A program made the translations under genes and the position numbers. A stretch of DNA of 64,000 nt from NCBI GenBank assembly GCA_023667045.1, contig JAMPAU010000010.1:1-64000 (forward strand), in the 5' to 3' direction. This document shows, piece by piece, positions 8,711-18,068 of this stretch (positions within the stretch are counted from its first letter, which is position 1; each line of letters begins with the position of its first letter). Source of the DNA: Ruminococcus flavefaciens. GTDB lineage: Bacteria; Bacillota; Clostridia; Oscillospirales; Ruminococcaceae. The notes beneath the pieces are model-generated. The model was not told the origin of the DNA, did no database searches, and saw nothing but the letters and a program-made list of their open reading frames with translations.

Positions 8711-10970
8711 TGCGAATCTCCTTAGCTGAAATTACAAGGTTTTCAAGGCTCGGAACAGTTTCCTTGTTTCCTCTTGTTTTAAGTCCACAGTCGGGATTTA
8801 CCCAGAGTTTTTCTGCCGGAATCCTGTCAAGCATTTTGTGAAGTGCAACCTTGATTTCTTCAACAGACGGTATTCTCGGAGAATGAATATCATATACACC
8901 CGGACCTACTTCTGTACGAAAATTATTTTCTTTGAGAACGTCAAGAATCGTCAAATCAGAACGGCTTGCCTCAAAAGTAATCACATCAGCGTCCATGTCG
9001 TCAATTTCCTTGATAATATCAGAAAATTCGCTGTAGCACATATGCGTGTGAATCTGAGTCTCCGGTTTTACACCGCTGTGGACAAGTCGGAATGCAGGAA
9101 TTGCCCAGTCAAGATAATCGCTTTTCCAGTCTGACTTTCTGAGCGGAAGTTTTTCACGGAGTGCAGCCTCGTCAACCTGTATTATGCTGATACCGTTTGT
9201 CTCAAGGTCAAGGACTTCCTCACGTATTGCAAGTGCTATCTGATATGCACTTTCTTTCAGAGAAATATCTTCACGTGGGAACGACCAGTTAAGGATTGTA
9301 ACAGGACCTGTCAGCATCCCTTTCATGTGCTTGTCTGTAAGGCTCTGTGCATATGTCGACCACTTGACAGTCATAGGCTTTGCACGGGAAATATCACCCC
9401 ATACAACCGGCGGTTTTACACAGCGTGTACCGTAAGACTGCACCCATGCTTTTTCAGTAAATATATAACCGTCAAGGCATTCGCCGAAATATTCAACCAT
9501 GTCGTTGCGTTCAAACTCTCCGTGTACAAGAACATCAAGACCAATTTCTTCCTGTAACTTCACGCATTCTGCAATCTTTTCTTTCATGTAACCGTCATAC
9601 TGTTCTTCCAATATTTCACCCTTGCGGAACGATGAGCGGACACTTCTTATTTCTGCGGTCTGTGGGAAAGAGCCGATTGTTGTTGTGGGAAATATAGGAA
9701 GATTAAGTCTTTTTTTCTGAATTTCTTCACGTTCTTTAAATTCCGGAAGTCTTACAAAATCAGCGTCAGAAAGAGCCTGTACTTTCTTCTGAACGTCATA
9801 ATTTGCATGGTTTCTTGTCTCAGTGAAAATGCGTGCATTATTTTTATATTCTTCTGTTTCAACCGGAACGTCAGAAGAAATAATTTTTTTCAGTTCTGCA
9901 ATTTCCGAAAGTTTTTCCTCTGCATATGCAAAATGTTTTTTATAGACTTCTGAAAGCTTCGTTTCATTTTTCAATGTATACGGCACGTGCAAAAGCGAAC
10001 AGGAAGTATTTATTACAATTTCACTGCAATGTTTCTGAAGTTCAGAAATAATGTAGAGAGTATTTGCATAATTATTTTTCCATATATTTTTGCCGTTCAC
10101 GACACCTGCAAACAGAACCTTGTCAGCCGGAAAATCATTTTTCTGTACAAGTTCGAGACTATTTTTTCCCTCAACAAAGTCAAGTCCGATACCGTCAAAA
10201 TCAAGTCCGCATATCTCGCTGTAGCAGTCACGTACATCACCGAAATAAGTCTGAACAAGAACTTTGATTCCGTTCTTTCCGGACAGGATTTTTTTATAAA
10301 GACTTACAAAAAAATCTTTGTCTTCTGCGGTCATGTCCATAACAAGACACGGCTCGTCAAACTGTACCCATTCCGCACCTGCTCCGGAGAATTTTTTCAA
10401 AATATCAGCATATGCCTTAGCGACATCTTCCGCAAAGTCAACCGCTGTTTTATTGCCTGTATATTTTGCAAGTTTTAGAAATGTATATGCTCCGATAATG
10501 ACAGGCTTTGTTTTAACGCCGTTTTCCAGAGCCTCAGAAAACAACTCAAACGGTTTGTTTCCAGAAAGTTTTATTTCCGTGCTGTCGTCGATTTCGGCAA
10601 CCATATAGTGATAGTTTGTATTAAACCACTTCTTCATAGCCAACGCCTTTACGTCGCCGTTTTCGCCCTGATAACCTCTCGCCATTGCAAAGTACGTATC
10701 AAGCTCTGAGAGTTTCAGATTTCTGTATCTTTCGGGGACGGCATTCAGCAAAACTGCTGTATCAAGTAATCCGTCATAGAAAGAAAAATCGTTTGACGGA
10801 ATGAAATCAAGTCCGTTTTCACGCTGTACTTTAAGATTTGCAGAACGGAGATTTTTAGCTGTCTCCTGCAATTCTGATGCAGAAATTTCGCCCTTGAAGT
10901 ATTTTTCGCTTGCAAATTTAAGCTCCCTCAAAGAGCCGATTCGTGGATAACCTATAATTGATGTTTTCAT
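8697..10970 (-). CDS. metE: Cobalamin-independent methionine synthase
   Basis: 757 residues with the two-barrel MetE architecture. It transfers the methyl group of 5-methyltetrahydropteroyltriglutamate to homocysteine. The N-terminal domain opens with IIGYPRIGSLRELKFA; the C-terminal catalytic domain carries the zinc ligands in QIHTHMCYSEF (His, Cys) and WVNPDCGLKTR (Cys), plus GPVTILNWSF. The ATG at 10970 is chosen over the upstream in-frame start at 10988, which lies at the Shine-Dalgarno (GAAAGG). A TATAAT-like -10 lies at 11003-11008 on this strand with no good -35, as expected for an activator-dependent promoter. I see no SAM riboswitch or T-box upstream. Confidence 0.96.
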   Translation of the reverse strand: MKTSIIGYPRIGSLRELKFASEKYFKGEISASELQETAKNLRSANLKVQRENGLDFIPSNDFSFYDGLLDTAVLLNAVPERYRNLKLSELDTYFAMARGYQGENGDVKALAMKKWFNTNYHYMVAEIDDSTEIKLSGNKPFELFSEALENGVKTKPVIIGAYTFLKLAKYTGNKTAVDFAEDVAKAYADILKKFSGAGAEWVQFDEPCLVMDMTAEDKDFFVSLYKKILSGKNGIKVLVQTYFGDVRDCYSEICGLDFDGIGLDFVEGKNSLELVQKNDFPADKVLFAGVVNGKNIWKNNYANTLYIISELQKHCSEIVINTSCSLLHVPYTLKNETKLSEVYKKHFAYAEEKLSEIAELKKIISSDVPVETEEYKNNARIFTETRNHANYDVQKKVQALSDADFVRLPEFKEREEIQKKRLNLPIFPTTTIGSFPQTAEIRSVRSSFRKGEILEEQYDGYMKEKIAECVKLQEEIGLDVLVHGEFERNDMVEYFGECLDGYIFTEKAWVQSYGTRCVKPPVVWGDISRAKPMTVKWSTYAQSLTDKHMKGMLTGPVTILNWSFPREDISLKESAYQIALAIREEVLDLETNGISIIQVDEAALREKLPLRKSDWKSDYLDWAIPAFRLVHSGVKPETQIHTHMCYSEFSDIIKEIDDMDADVITFEASRSDLTILDVLKENNFRTEVGPGVYDIHSPRIPSVEEIKVALHKMLDRIPAEKLWVNPDCGLKTRGNKETVPSLENLVISAKEIRNENL

Positions 10971-11251
10971 AGCATTCTTACCTTTCAAGTTTTATTGCAT
11001 TTATTATATCATACTTTTTCTGCTATGTGGTAACACTTATTTTTTATCGTCGGTCATAACTTTTATCTATATCAAAAAGCCATATAAAAATATAGGCTTG
11101 TTCTACTTGTTTAATATAGTCAACAACAGCACTTATAGTAAATATTATATATATTTATAAAAAGTTATTGATAATTATATAAAAATAATATATAATAAAT
11201 ATAGAATATTATGCTAAAAATACTTTACATTAATAATTGAGTAGGTTTATT
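10971..11251. other. Divergent intergenic region
   Basis: 281 AT-rich bases between metE and the dockerin gene. Apart from the reverse-strand -10 at 11003-11008 I see no RNA fold, repeat or small gene. Confidence 0.5.
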
Positions 11252-12853
11252 ATGAAAAAATTAATTATTATATTATTGACTATGGTTATGTGTTATGGAT
11301 ATTCACCGATGTGTGTTAAGGCTTACCAAGAGCCAAAAATAGCCACTGTCGGTATTACTACTGAAAACAGTCCAGAGTTATGGAAAAAATTTCTTAAGTA
11401 TGATTTATGCATAACAGACTACAATTCATTGACAGATGATGAAAAAGAATTATGTAAATTTATTTTCGAGACTGAATTAAATTCAGAAGATACTATAATT
11501 TGTGAGCGTGCAAGACGTATTCTCAATGGCTATGATGTTGGAGAACGCATAACTTTAGATTCTTTTATGGAAATTTCATGCGTTCAAGATAAGATTTTTA
11601 TTTGTTATGATGGTATTAATGAGTATTATAATAGCTTGAATGTTGTACCTGATGTGAAACATATTGACGATAACCCTAAAACTTACTATGAATATTGGTT
11701 AGATAATCTTGGTACAGAAAAAATAATATACACTCATAAGGATACTAGTCATACATGTTATAGATATGAAGTATATGAGAGTAATAGATTAATTAGATAT
11801 ACTAATTTAAATACAAAAGTAGTTGAGCCGGAAGTTATTTCTGATGATGTGTTTAAATACTTTAAGTTTTCTAATAATACTTTATATGTTAATTACCCTA
11901 TAGATACTATGTCAGAGATTTATGAAGTACCTACTGAAGTAGATGGTATGAAGGTCATTGGTATAGTAACAAAAGCTTTTAATGATTGTAGAAATTGTAA
12001 GGAGATTATTCTTCCCGATACTATAGAATATATCGAATCCGAAGCATTTTCTGGTTGTCAGAATTTAGAGAAAATTGATATTCCTAATGGCGTAAAAGCA
12101 ATCGGACAAATGATATTTTATGGTTGTAAAAATTTAAAAGATGTAACTATTGATACTCCTAATGCAATGGTATCTTACCGAGCATTTGAGGGTTCTTATG
12201 TTGAAAATATACATCTTAATTTTAAAACTGTTGATAGTGAAGTATTAAAAACATTAAAATATTATATACGTAATGTAACTTTTGGGAATGATGTTGTAAA
12301 AATAGGTTCTAGCTTTATAGATACTGATATTACAGAAAAAATAAATATAGTTATACCAGATACAGTAGAAGTTATAGCTGATGATTGCTATGTAGGAACA
12401 TTATCTTATGAGCCTCCTCCAACAATCCCTATTAAGAATGTATCTGTACCACATAATATAAAAATATTCGGTGCTTATCGATTCCCAGCAGCTGGTACAG
12501 AGACTATAGATTTTCTTGGAGAATACAAAAATATACCTGCATATATTTCTTGTACTGAAGACTCTTCATGTGAGTACTATTATAAATTTAAAAAATTTAA
12601 TATTTCCGGTTACTATGGTACAGAGGCACATTCCTATGCAGTATCTAATAATCTTAAATTCACTCCTCTTGATGAATTGAATTATGGTGATACAAACGGC
12701 GATGAAAAAATTAATATCGCTGATGCTGTATCATTGCAGAAATATCTGTTTGGCAATGGTTCTGTAGGCTATGAGGCAGACGTAAACAAGGACGGCTATG
12801 TTGATATTTTCGATATGGTAGAAATGCGTAAAATGATATTAAACAACCAATAA
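11252..12853 (+). CDS. Secreted BspA-like LRR protein with C-terminal type I dockerin
   Basis: 533 residues. Lys-Lys followed by a hydrophobic stretch (LIIILLTMVMCYGYSPMCVKA) is a signal peptide. A unique N-terminal region follows, then LRR_5 (BspA-like) repeats of the type IEYIESEAFSGCQNLEKIDI. Residues about 480-533 form a type I dockerin with two EF-hand-like calcium loops: GDTNGDEKINIADAVSLQKY and ADVNKDGYVDIFDMVEMRKM. The dockerin would plug the protein into a cohesin-bearing scaffoldin on the cell surface. No catalytic domain is recognised, so a binding or adhesion role is likely. ATG 11252 is preferred to the TTG at 11237. The 3' end and terminator resemble those of the dockerin gene at 56-57 kb. 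Confidence 0.88.
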   Translation: MKKLIIILLTMVMCYGYSPMCVKAYQEPKIATVGITTENSPELWKKFLKYDLCITDYNSLTDDEKELCKFIFETELNSEDTIICERARRILNGYDVGERITLDSFMEISCVQDKIFICYDGINEYYNSLNVVPDVKHIDDNPKTYYEYWLDNLGTEKIIYTHKDTSHTCYRYEVYESNRLIRYTNLNTKVVEPEVISDDVFKYFKFSNNTLYVNYPIDTMSEIYEVPTEVDGMKVIGIVTKAFNDCRNCKEIILPDTIEYIESEAFSGCQNLEKIDIPNGVKAIGQMIFYGCKNLKDVTIDTPNAMVSYRAFEGSYVENIHLNFKTVDSEVLKTLKYYIRNVTFGNDVVKIGSSFIDTDITEKINIVIPDTVEVIADDCYVGTLSYEPPPTIPIKNVSVPHNIKIFGAYRFPAAGTETIDFLGEYKNIPAYISCTEDSSCEYYYKFKKFNISGYYGTEAHSYAVSNNLKFTPLDELNYGDTNGDEKINIADAVSLQKYLFGNGSVGYEADVNKDGYVDIFDMVEMRKMILNNQ

Positions 12854-12858
12854 ACAAC

Positions 12859-12890
12859 AAAAAGCTCTTGAATCAGTTTCAAGAGCTTTG
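12859..12890. terminator. Bidirectional terminator
   Basis: AAAGCTCTTGAA (12861-12872) pairs with TTCAAGAGCTTT (12878-12889). It separates the convergent dockerin and sortase genes. The 3' end of the dockerin gene at 57180 carries a near copy. Confidence 0.85.
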
Positions 12891-12894
12891 TCTA

Positions 12895-13416
12895 TTATTT
12901 ATCCAGTTTCCCAATAACACAAATGCGTTGTGAGCCATCGTCATTACACGTGATTACCGTGATTCTATTGTCACCATAGTCATCAAGAACATAAGTATCA
13001 CTGGGATTTATAATTTTTTTCTCTGTTATTATATATGGATAACATATTTTATCTTTGCTATAAAGATACATTTTCATTCCTGTTTCAGCATACTTTAAAT
13101 CGTCAAAAACACAAGCATATATGGTACTGCTGTGTCCGGTAATACAATAATTACCTTTACCTAAATCTCCGGTATTTAAGAAATGTCCTGCTGAGTATTT
13201 CAACGTTTCGTTATCTGTTCCTTCGAGAACCGGAGTTTTTATTTTTAATTCCGGTATTTCAAAGATAATGCTTGTTTCTAATAATTTTTTTTTATATATT
13301 TCCCTGCTGATTTTATTATATCCGAAATATCCCAAAAGTGCCAGTCCTGCTAATATTAAAGCAAGACCGGCACAAAACATCAGCTTATTACGTTTTTTTT
13401 TCAAACTACTTCTCAT
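12895..13416 (-). CDS. Sortase, probably class D-like
   Basis: 173 residues. One N-terminal transmembrane anchor (LMFCAGLALILAGLALLGYFGY) precedes an extracytoplasmic sortase barrel. The catalytic triad is visible: His in ITGHSSTIYA, Cys in VITCND, and Arg in SQRICVIGK. It is a transpeptidase that cleaves an LPxTG-like signal and attaches the protein to the cell wall. It starts inside the last codons of the upstream gene, which encodes a protein ending in an LPQAG sorting signal, so substrate and enzyme are a translationally coupled pair. Confidence 0.88.
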   Translation of the reverse strand: MRSSLKKKRNKLMFCAGLALILAGLALLGYFGYNKISREIYKKKLLETSIIFEIPELKIKTPVLEGTDNETLKYSAGHFLNTGDLGKGNYCITGHSSTIYACVFDDLKYAETGMKMYLYSKDKICYPYIITEKKIINPSDTYVLDDYGDNRITVITCNDDGSQRICVIGKLDK

Positions 13417-14773
13417 TTCGTTTAGATTTTACAACAAGCATTGTACCACCGATTACAAGCATTAGTGACATTGTTTCAATAAGCCTTGCAAACGGCATAC
13501 CGGCTTGTGGCAAATCTTCGGTATTATTTGCAGTTGTTGTGGTTGTTGTATCATTATCTGAAACTGTTGTAGTAGTTGTTGTATCGTATTCTGAAACTGT
13601 AGTAGTTGTAGTTGTGTCGTCTTCTGAAACTGCTGTGGTAGTTGTTGTATCGTCTTCTGAGACTGCTGTAGTTGTCGTTGTATCGTCTTCTGAGACTGCT
13701 GTAGTTGTTGTTGTATCGTCTTCTGAAACTGTTGTAGTTGTTGTTGTATCGTCCTCTGAAACTGTTGTAGTAGTTGTTGTATCGTCTTCTGAAATTGTTG
13801 TGGTCGTTGTTGCATTGTCACCTGCAACTGCTGTAGTAGTTGTTGTAGTATGTGGACGGGTTGTATTTTCTACAACAGCATTTTCTTCTCTTAAGTCAAC
13901 TACATAATTATGTACACCTCCAAACAATTCGGGGTCTCTAATTTCAAGTTGCAAATCCAATGTAGAATAAAAAAACACACTGTAGCCATTACAAGAAGCC
14001 TCTGTACTACCAGTATTGTTATATACATAGCCTTCGGGAAGATTTTTTATTTTCACGCCATAACATGACGATGAATTATCATTTTCAAAATAATATGGAA
14101 GTTCAATAGAATAAACAATATCTTCAGATGTATTCCACTCTGCAAGAACAGACTGTACATTATAATCCGAATCCATTGAAACAAGTTCAATATCAAGACC
14201 GCTAAAATATTCTTTGTCAACAATATCTCTAACTGAAAAAGTAGCATTCAAAGAACTTTCAACAGGAAAATCAAGTTCAACGAAAGGGTCTTTGTGTTCC
14301 GGATTAATATGATAGGGCATTGTGCCACTTAAAACTCCATTTCCATGATAGCCGGAATAATCAGATGAACGTCCGCCAACTGAATATCCGTCAGGAAACT
14401 GTTCAACTTCTGCACAATAGAAATGCCCCTTAACAAATTTGATATTTTCAATTGTATGTGGGTTGCTGTCAGAAGTATTCCAGCTGTCGAGTACCGCTAA
14501 TACTTCGGCATCCGGATTTAATGAAGTGTCTTCGCTGTACTCAACAAACTTTACATCTACACCCTCAAGTTTCTCTCCTGTCGGCCAAACTGATACATCT
14601 ATAACAGCATCAAAATAAGATGTATATTCGTCATCATTATCAGTTGTGGAAATGGTTTCTTCAACGTTGATATTAACGTTTTCTTCTGCAAAAGCAACTA
14701 AAGATGTAGTGCTTATGCTCTGGAATATCATTGCTAAACTCACTATTTTTGCGAGTAAACTTTTCTTTTTCAT
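13406..14773 (-). CDS. Sortase-anchored surface protein with Thr-rich repeat stalk
   Basis: 455 residues. It has a signal peptide (MKKKSLLAKIVSLAMIFQSI), then two similar prealbumin/SpaA-like domains with repeated A-V-L-D-S-W-N-T-S-D and S-V-L-A-E-W-N-T-S-E segments. A stalk of eight 11-residue repeats (VSEDD plus T5-6) follows, then LPQAG, a hydrophobic helix and a KSKRNEK tail. That is a cell-wall sorting signal. ATG 14773 is chosen because AAAGGAGG lies just upstream; the longer frame from 14824 runs into the preceding gene. It is probably displayed on the wall by the adjacent sortase. The ligand is unknown. Confidence 0.88.
   Translation of the reverse strand: MKKKSLLAKIVSLAMIFQSISTTSLVAFAEENVNINVEETISTTDNDDEYTSYFDAVIDVSVWPTGEKLEGVDVKFVEYSEDTSLNPDAEVLAVLDSWNTSDSNPHTIENIKFVKGHFYCAEVEQFPDGYSVGGRSSDYSGYHGNGVLSGTMPYHINPEHKDPFVELDFPVESSLNATFSVRDIVDKEYFSGLDIELVSMDSDYNVQSVLAEWNTSEDIVYSIELPYYFENDNSSSCYGVKIKNLPEGYVYNNTGSTEASCNGYSVFFYSTLDLQLEIRDPELFGGVHNYVVDLREENAVVENTTRPHTTTTTTAVAGDNATTTTTISEDDTTTTTTVSEDDTTTTTTVSEDDTTTTTAVSEDDTTTTTAVSEDDTTTTTAVSEDDTTTTTTVSEYDTTTTTTVSDNDTTTTTTANNTEDLPQAGMPFARLIETMSLMLVIGGTMLVVKSKRNEK
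13532..13795. repeat. Eight tandem 33-bp repeats in the surface-protein stalk
   Basis: Each unit encodes V-S-E-D-D followed by five or six Thr/Ala. Units 3 to 5 counted from the protein N-terminal side are almost identical at DNA level. The array is open on the opposite strand as a Val/Ser-rich frame, which is an artefact of the repeat. Confidence 0.9.
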
Positions 14774-14792
14774 AAAATACCTCCTTTTGATG

Positions 14793-15953
14793 TTACAGGA
14801 TATACCATTTAAACTGCTCTGCATGGGTATTATATGTCCAAATCTGAATTATAGCACCTTCGTCACCAGATGAACCTTCAATATCCATAGTCTTAGAGGG
14901 TACAGCTCTAGGTCTTATATATGATAACCCATTAACGTCTTCTTGAATTTTCCATTGTTGCTTGATATTTCCACTCTCAAAATCAGAGAAAGCTAAATCA
15001 GAACCGTCGTCCATAGTAGTAACAGTTAATGCTTGTTTGTTATCAGATGATTTTATGTATACATAACCACTGCCAGCATCAACAAAATTCCACCAGTATT
15101 TTTTCTCGCTTTGGACAACTTTAGACCCATTATGGCTTACAAACAAACCGCTGTATTTACTTTTTATACATTTAGGAAATTCCGGATATGATGTTGGGGA
15201 ATCGGGGGAATCAAGATTAAAATCAAAGGGAATTTTATTGCTAGAAGAATAATTTTCACCGCCTGATTCTATAAAAACATACTCTTCATCATTATCCGTA
15301 CCTTTTCCACAATTGCAATTTTTTTGTGTATTCCATTCCCCAGATGAATCTTCAGTTGGATAATAACAGCTTTTTACTGTTCCTGTATTCCAAGAAACCC
15401 ATTTATTTGTTTTAGAATTTCTTCCATATGAATGCTTAACTCTACATCTTCTTTTTTTGTCTTCATTGTTAGCAAAATCTTCTTGAAACACAGAACTTTT
15501 ATTCAATGTTAAATTTTCAACAGGGAAACTAATAATTCCAATCAACTGCCAATCATTATTAGGTTTCCGCAACCAGTGCATATAATATGTATTTCCACCA
15601 AAAGATTTTGTACCTACTGCCATTCCATACCATTTATTCATAGACCACTGAACATTAGTATATATATGTTTTCCAGTGCCTTCTCCGGAAAAGTCAAAAT
15701 TATTTTCATCAGCACCTTGTATGTAATATTCAATTTGTGGCTGAAGATTACCATTATCCCAAATAGAAAACATAGTAATATGTCTACTATTATCATTCTG
15801 AAAACCTGCGTATCCATTATTCCAGTTAAGAACCGCCCAATATGTACCAATAGCTTGAATATCACAATAGAAATCTACTAAAATCATATTAAAACTATTA
15901 CTAGAAATATTCCAGTCTACATACATATTTGTAGCTTGTTTTTTATCTCCCAT
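14793..15953 (-). CDS. DUF3472-like protein with C-terminal ricin-type lectin domain
   Basis: 386 residues. The N-terminal half (about 10-240) resembles DUF3472 proteins, found in polysaccharide-active secreted proteins. After a linker with a CNCGKG motif, residues about 255-386 form a ricin B-type beta-trefoil with QALTVTTMDDGSDLAFSDF and the QxW motifs QQWKI and EQFKWYIL. The function is probably carbohydrate binding. There is no signal peptide at the chosen start (ATG 15953, strong GGGGG upstream); the longer frame from 16064 adds no signal either, so the export route is unclear. It is first in a three-gene run with the surface protein and sortase. Confidence 0.75.
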   Translation of the reverse strand: MGDKKQATNMYVDWNISSNSFNMILVDFYCDIQAIGTYWAVLNWNNGYAGFQNDNSRHITMFSIWDNGNLQPQIEYYIQGADENNFDFSGEGTGKHIYTNVQWSMNKWYGMAVGTKSFGGNTYYMHWLRKPNNDWQLIGIISFPVENLTLNKSSVFQEDFANNEDKKRRCRVKHSYGRNSKTNKWVSWNTGTVKSCYYPTEDSSGEWNTQKNCNCGKGTDNDEEYVFIESGGENYSSSNKIPFDFNLDSPDSPTSYPEFPKCIKSKYSGLFVSHNGSKVVQSEKKYWWNFVDAGSGYVYIKSSDNKQALTVTTMDDGSDLAFSDFESGNIKQQWKIQEDVNGLSYIRPRAVPSKTMDIEGSSGDEGAIIQIWTYNTHAEQFKWYIL

Positions 15954-15987
15954 AATAATTCCCCCTTTCGTAGTTTTTATTTTGTTT

Positions 15988-16016
15988 AGTATATCATATT
16001 TTATTCTAAAAGTCCA
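15988..16016 (-). promoter_or_regulatory. Probable promoter of the lectin-surface protein-sortase operon
   Basis: On the reverse strand: TGGACT (16016-16011), 17-base spacer, TATACT (15993-15988), about 35 bases before the start codon. Confidence 0.5.
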
Positions 16017-16063
16017 TATATTTTTTACACAAATATAATTATTTTTTTTATGCATTACAAACA

Positions 16064-16092
16064 AAAAACTACCACATTTAATGGCAGTTTTT
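16064..16092 (-). terminator. Terminator of the ATP-grasp/AstE operon
   Basis: AAAACTACCA (16065-16074) pairs with TGGCAGTTTT (16082-16091) apart from one mismatch. It lies about 100 bases beyond the last gene of the upstream reverse-strand operon and ends in a T run on that strand. Confidence 0.6.
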
Positions 16093-16191
16093 TTTGATTT
16101 ATCAGATTTAATTTTGTCTCTATTATATCATGATATTAAATATCTTACAATAATTTCTGGCAATATAAAAGTTTTTATTTTAAAAATTATT

Positions 16192-17127
16192 TTAATATGT
16201 ATTTTTAATCAGCTTGAAAATAACCGTGCCTTCCACAATAAGCGGTGACGCAAAATGAAAAAATACTGTTGATTTTTCGGGGGCTTTAATTTCCGAAAGC
16301 ACTTCACAGGTCAGCGGATTAAGAATTTCTGCAATAAGCTGTCCACGCTCAACAGCGTCGCCGATTTTTGTCTTTATTTTGCAAATTCCGCCACATTTTG
16401 AATGCACCTGTATCATATCCGATTCACTTATAACAGAAGTTACATATCCGGCATGAATAGGATAATTTATGATTTTTTTGTTTTTCATGAAACGCAGAAC
16501 AGCATTTACTGCATTGTCGGCGGAGTCTTCTTTCATGTCGTCGGTGGAGTGCGTGAAAAGCGAATATGCCTTTGTATTCCACAACTGCCAGTTATAGTTA
16601 AGCGTTGTTGTATCATAGGGCTTAGGAGTGCGTTTCAGAGCATACGGAAGACCAAAATCTTTCAGACCGTCGTCGTCTGTAAATTCCGTTGTCATCTGCT
16701 TGACATGAGTTAAAAATCTTCCCGGCTGATAGAAACTTGCAAGCTGTATGCCGTACTCAAACCCCTGTATTTCCGCAAAAATACCGTCTGCAATACGCTG
16801 TGTAGTTTCGCCGAGATTATAGCCTGGAAACATTCTGTTTATGTCGGTATTGTCCATTGCCCAAAAACGCTTGCCTATATTCATTGAATGATAATTCGCA
16901 CACGGAATAACCATAATCCCCGTATTTTTAGCGATTTGTCCGTTGATTTCGAGCTTTTTCAGTTCCTGCACAAGTCTTGCACAGACGTACATCTGCTGTA
17001 CTTCGTTTCCACGCATCGCACCCATAATACAGATAGTTTTCTGTGAAATATCGCCGAAACAAAAAGCCTTTACTTCAAGCGGTTCACGGTAGACGGATTC
17101 AAGAGCGAAAATTGTTTTTTCAGTCAT
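16192..17127 (-). CDS. AstE/AspA-like protein lacking zinc ligands
   Basis: 311 residues of the succinylglutamate desuccinylase/aspartoacylase (M14-related) fold, with the typical C-terminal beta domain (VHSKCGGICKIKTKIGDAVERG). Normal members bind zinc through GxHGxE plus a later His. Here the first site reads GAMRGNEVQQ, with Arg replacing His, and the later His segment (CIDIHAS in the neighbour) is replaced by GIQLASF. It is therefore probably a non-zinc or regulatory paralogue of the gene upstream. ATG 17127 has GGAGG upstream and overlaps the neighbour's stop. Confidence 0.75.
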   Translation of the reverse strand: MTEKTIFALESVYREPLEVKAFCFGDISQKTICIMGAMRGNEVQQMYVCARLVQELKKLEINGQIAKNTGIMVIPCANYHSMNIGKRFWAMDNTDINRMFPGYNLGETTQRIADGIFAEIQGFEYGIQLASFYQPGRFLTHVKQMTTEFTDDDGLKDFGLPYALKRTPKPYDTTTLNYNWQLWNTKAYSLFTHSTDDMKEDSADNAVNAVLRFMKNKKIINYPIHAGYVTSVISESDMIQVHSKCGGICKIKTKIGDAVERGQLIAEILNPLTCEVLSEIKAPEKSTVFFHFASPLIVEGTVIFKLIKNTY

Positions 17128-18055
17128 TATTTTTATCCTCCTGTAAAATTCTTGCAATCAGCGAACCGCCGTAAACAACCGGATATTCACGTAAAGTGAA
17201 AAGCAGTCCAGAACATACAGCCGTTACATTTTCAGAAACATTCGTAAGAGGATTAACAACTTTTCCAATAACATCACCTTGTTGTACATAGCTTCCGAAA
17301 GAAATTTCAGGGACGAAAATTCCGGCTGACGAGGAATTTATAAAACCTACAGCACCGTCCATTGAAACAATCGGTTCATGGACTTCAGGCGGTTCAATTC
17401 CTTTCAGCATTTCAAGATTTACAAGCATATTTAAAATTCCGTCCATAAGCTGTTTACAATATTCTTTTGTAATCCTCATGCCTACGCCCATTTCCACAAC
17501 AAGCGTTTTCGTACCTGCTGAATTAAGCGAGTGTGCAAGCGTGGACTCAAGAACCGTTGCCGACGCATGAACCCATACGAAATCAACATTAAGCATTTTT
17601 GCATACGGCAGAAGTTTTTCTGAAGTCGGAACACTCATGCGTATCTGCGGAATTTCACGGAGAAAAATATTACTTGCATGAATATCAATGCATACTTCAG
17701 CACCTTTCATATCTTCAAGGATTTCATGGGCTATCATTTCGGGCATTGTGCCGGATTCAGTACCCGGAAAAGTTCTGTTCATATCGAGGTCATAACCCGG
17801 AATACCACGCATTATGCTGTCAATTCCAAGCGGATTGAGTGCGGGATAAATATCAATAGTTCCGTTGAGTTTGTCAATATTTTCTTTCAGATATTCGCCC
17901 AGTGCATAACAAATATACTGCCCTTCGAGTTCGTCGCCGTGCGTGCCGGTAACTATGCATACACGCTTTTCTGATGTGCCGTTTGATATGCTGTTTTTCT
18001 GAATTTTCAGCTTTTCATTCACTGCAAGTCCAGCCTGTGATACTGTCTTTATCAT
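17120..18055 (-). CDS. AstE/AspA family deacylase or peptidase
   Basis: 311 residues. This is the zinc-competent member of the pair: TGTHGDELEGQY supplies the H-x-x-E ligands and VCIDIHAS the third ligand. The carboxylate-binding arginines lie in DLDMNRTFPG. The C-terminal beta domain (VQQGDVIGKVVNPLTN) matches the family. Such enzymes hydrolyse N-acyl amino acids or small amide bonds. In this operon with ATP-grasp, alpha-E and transglutaminase partners it probably trims the peptide-like product the others make or modify. The exact substrate is unknown. Confidence 0.82.
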   Translation of the reverse strand: MIKTVSQAGLAVNEKLKIQKNSISNGTSEKRVCIVTGTHGDELEGQYICYALGEYLKENIDKLNGTIDIYPALNPLGIDSIMRGIPGYDLDMNRTFPGTESGTMPEMIAHEILEDMKGAEVCIDIHASNIFLREIPQIRMSVPTSEKLLPYAKMLNVDFVWVHASATVLESTLAHSLNSAGTKTLVVEMGVGMRITKEYCKQLMDGILNMLVNLEMLKGIEPPEVHEPIVSMDGAVGFINSSSAGIFVPEISFGSYVQQGDVIGKVVNPLTNVSENVTAVCSGLLFTLREYPVVYGGSLIARILQEDKNND

Positions 18056-18068
18056 TGGTAAAACCTCC

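Noticed and set aside
10971-11251. SAM riboswitch or T-box before metE
   Set aside because: No kink-turn, anti-terminator or terminator pairing was found; control by the adjacent LysR regulator is more likely.
13532-13795. Possible CRISPR array (regular 33-bp units)
   Set aside because: The units are directly adjacent with no unique spacers and lie in frame in a surface protein.
13338-13907. Long plus-strand open frame rich in Val and Ser
   Set aside because: It is antisense to the Thr-rich repeats of the sortase substrate, has no ribosome site or family match, and arises from repeat composition.
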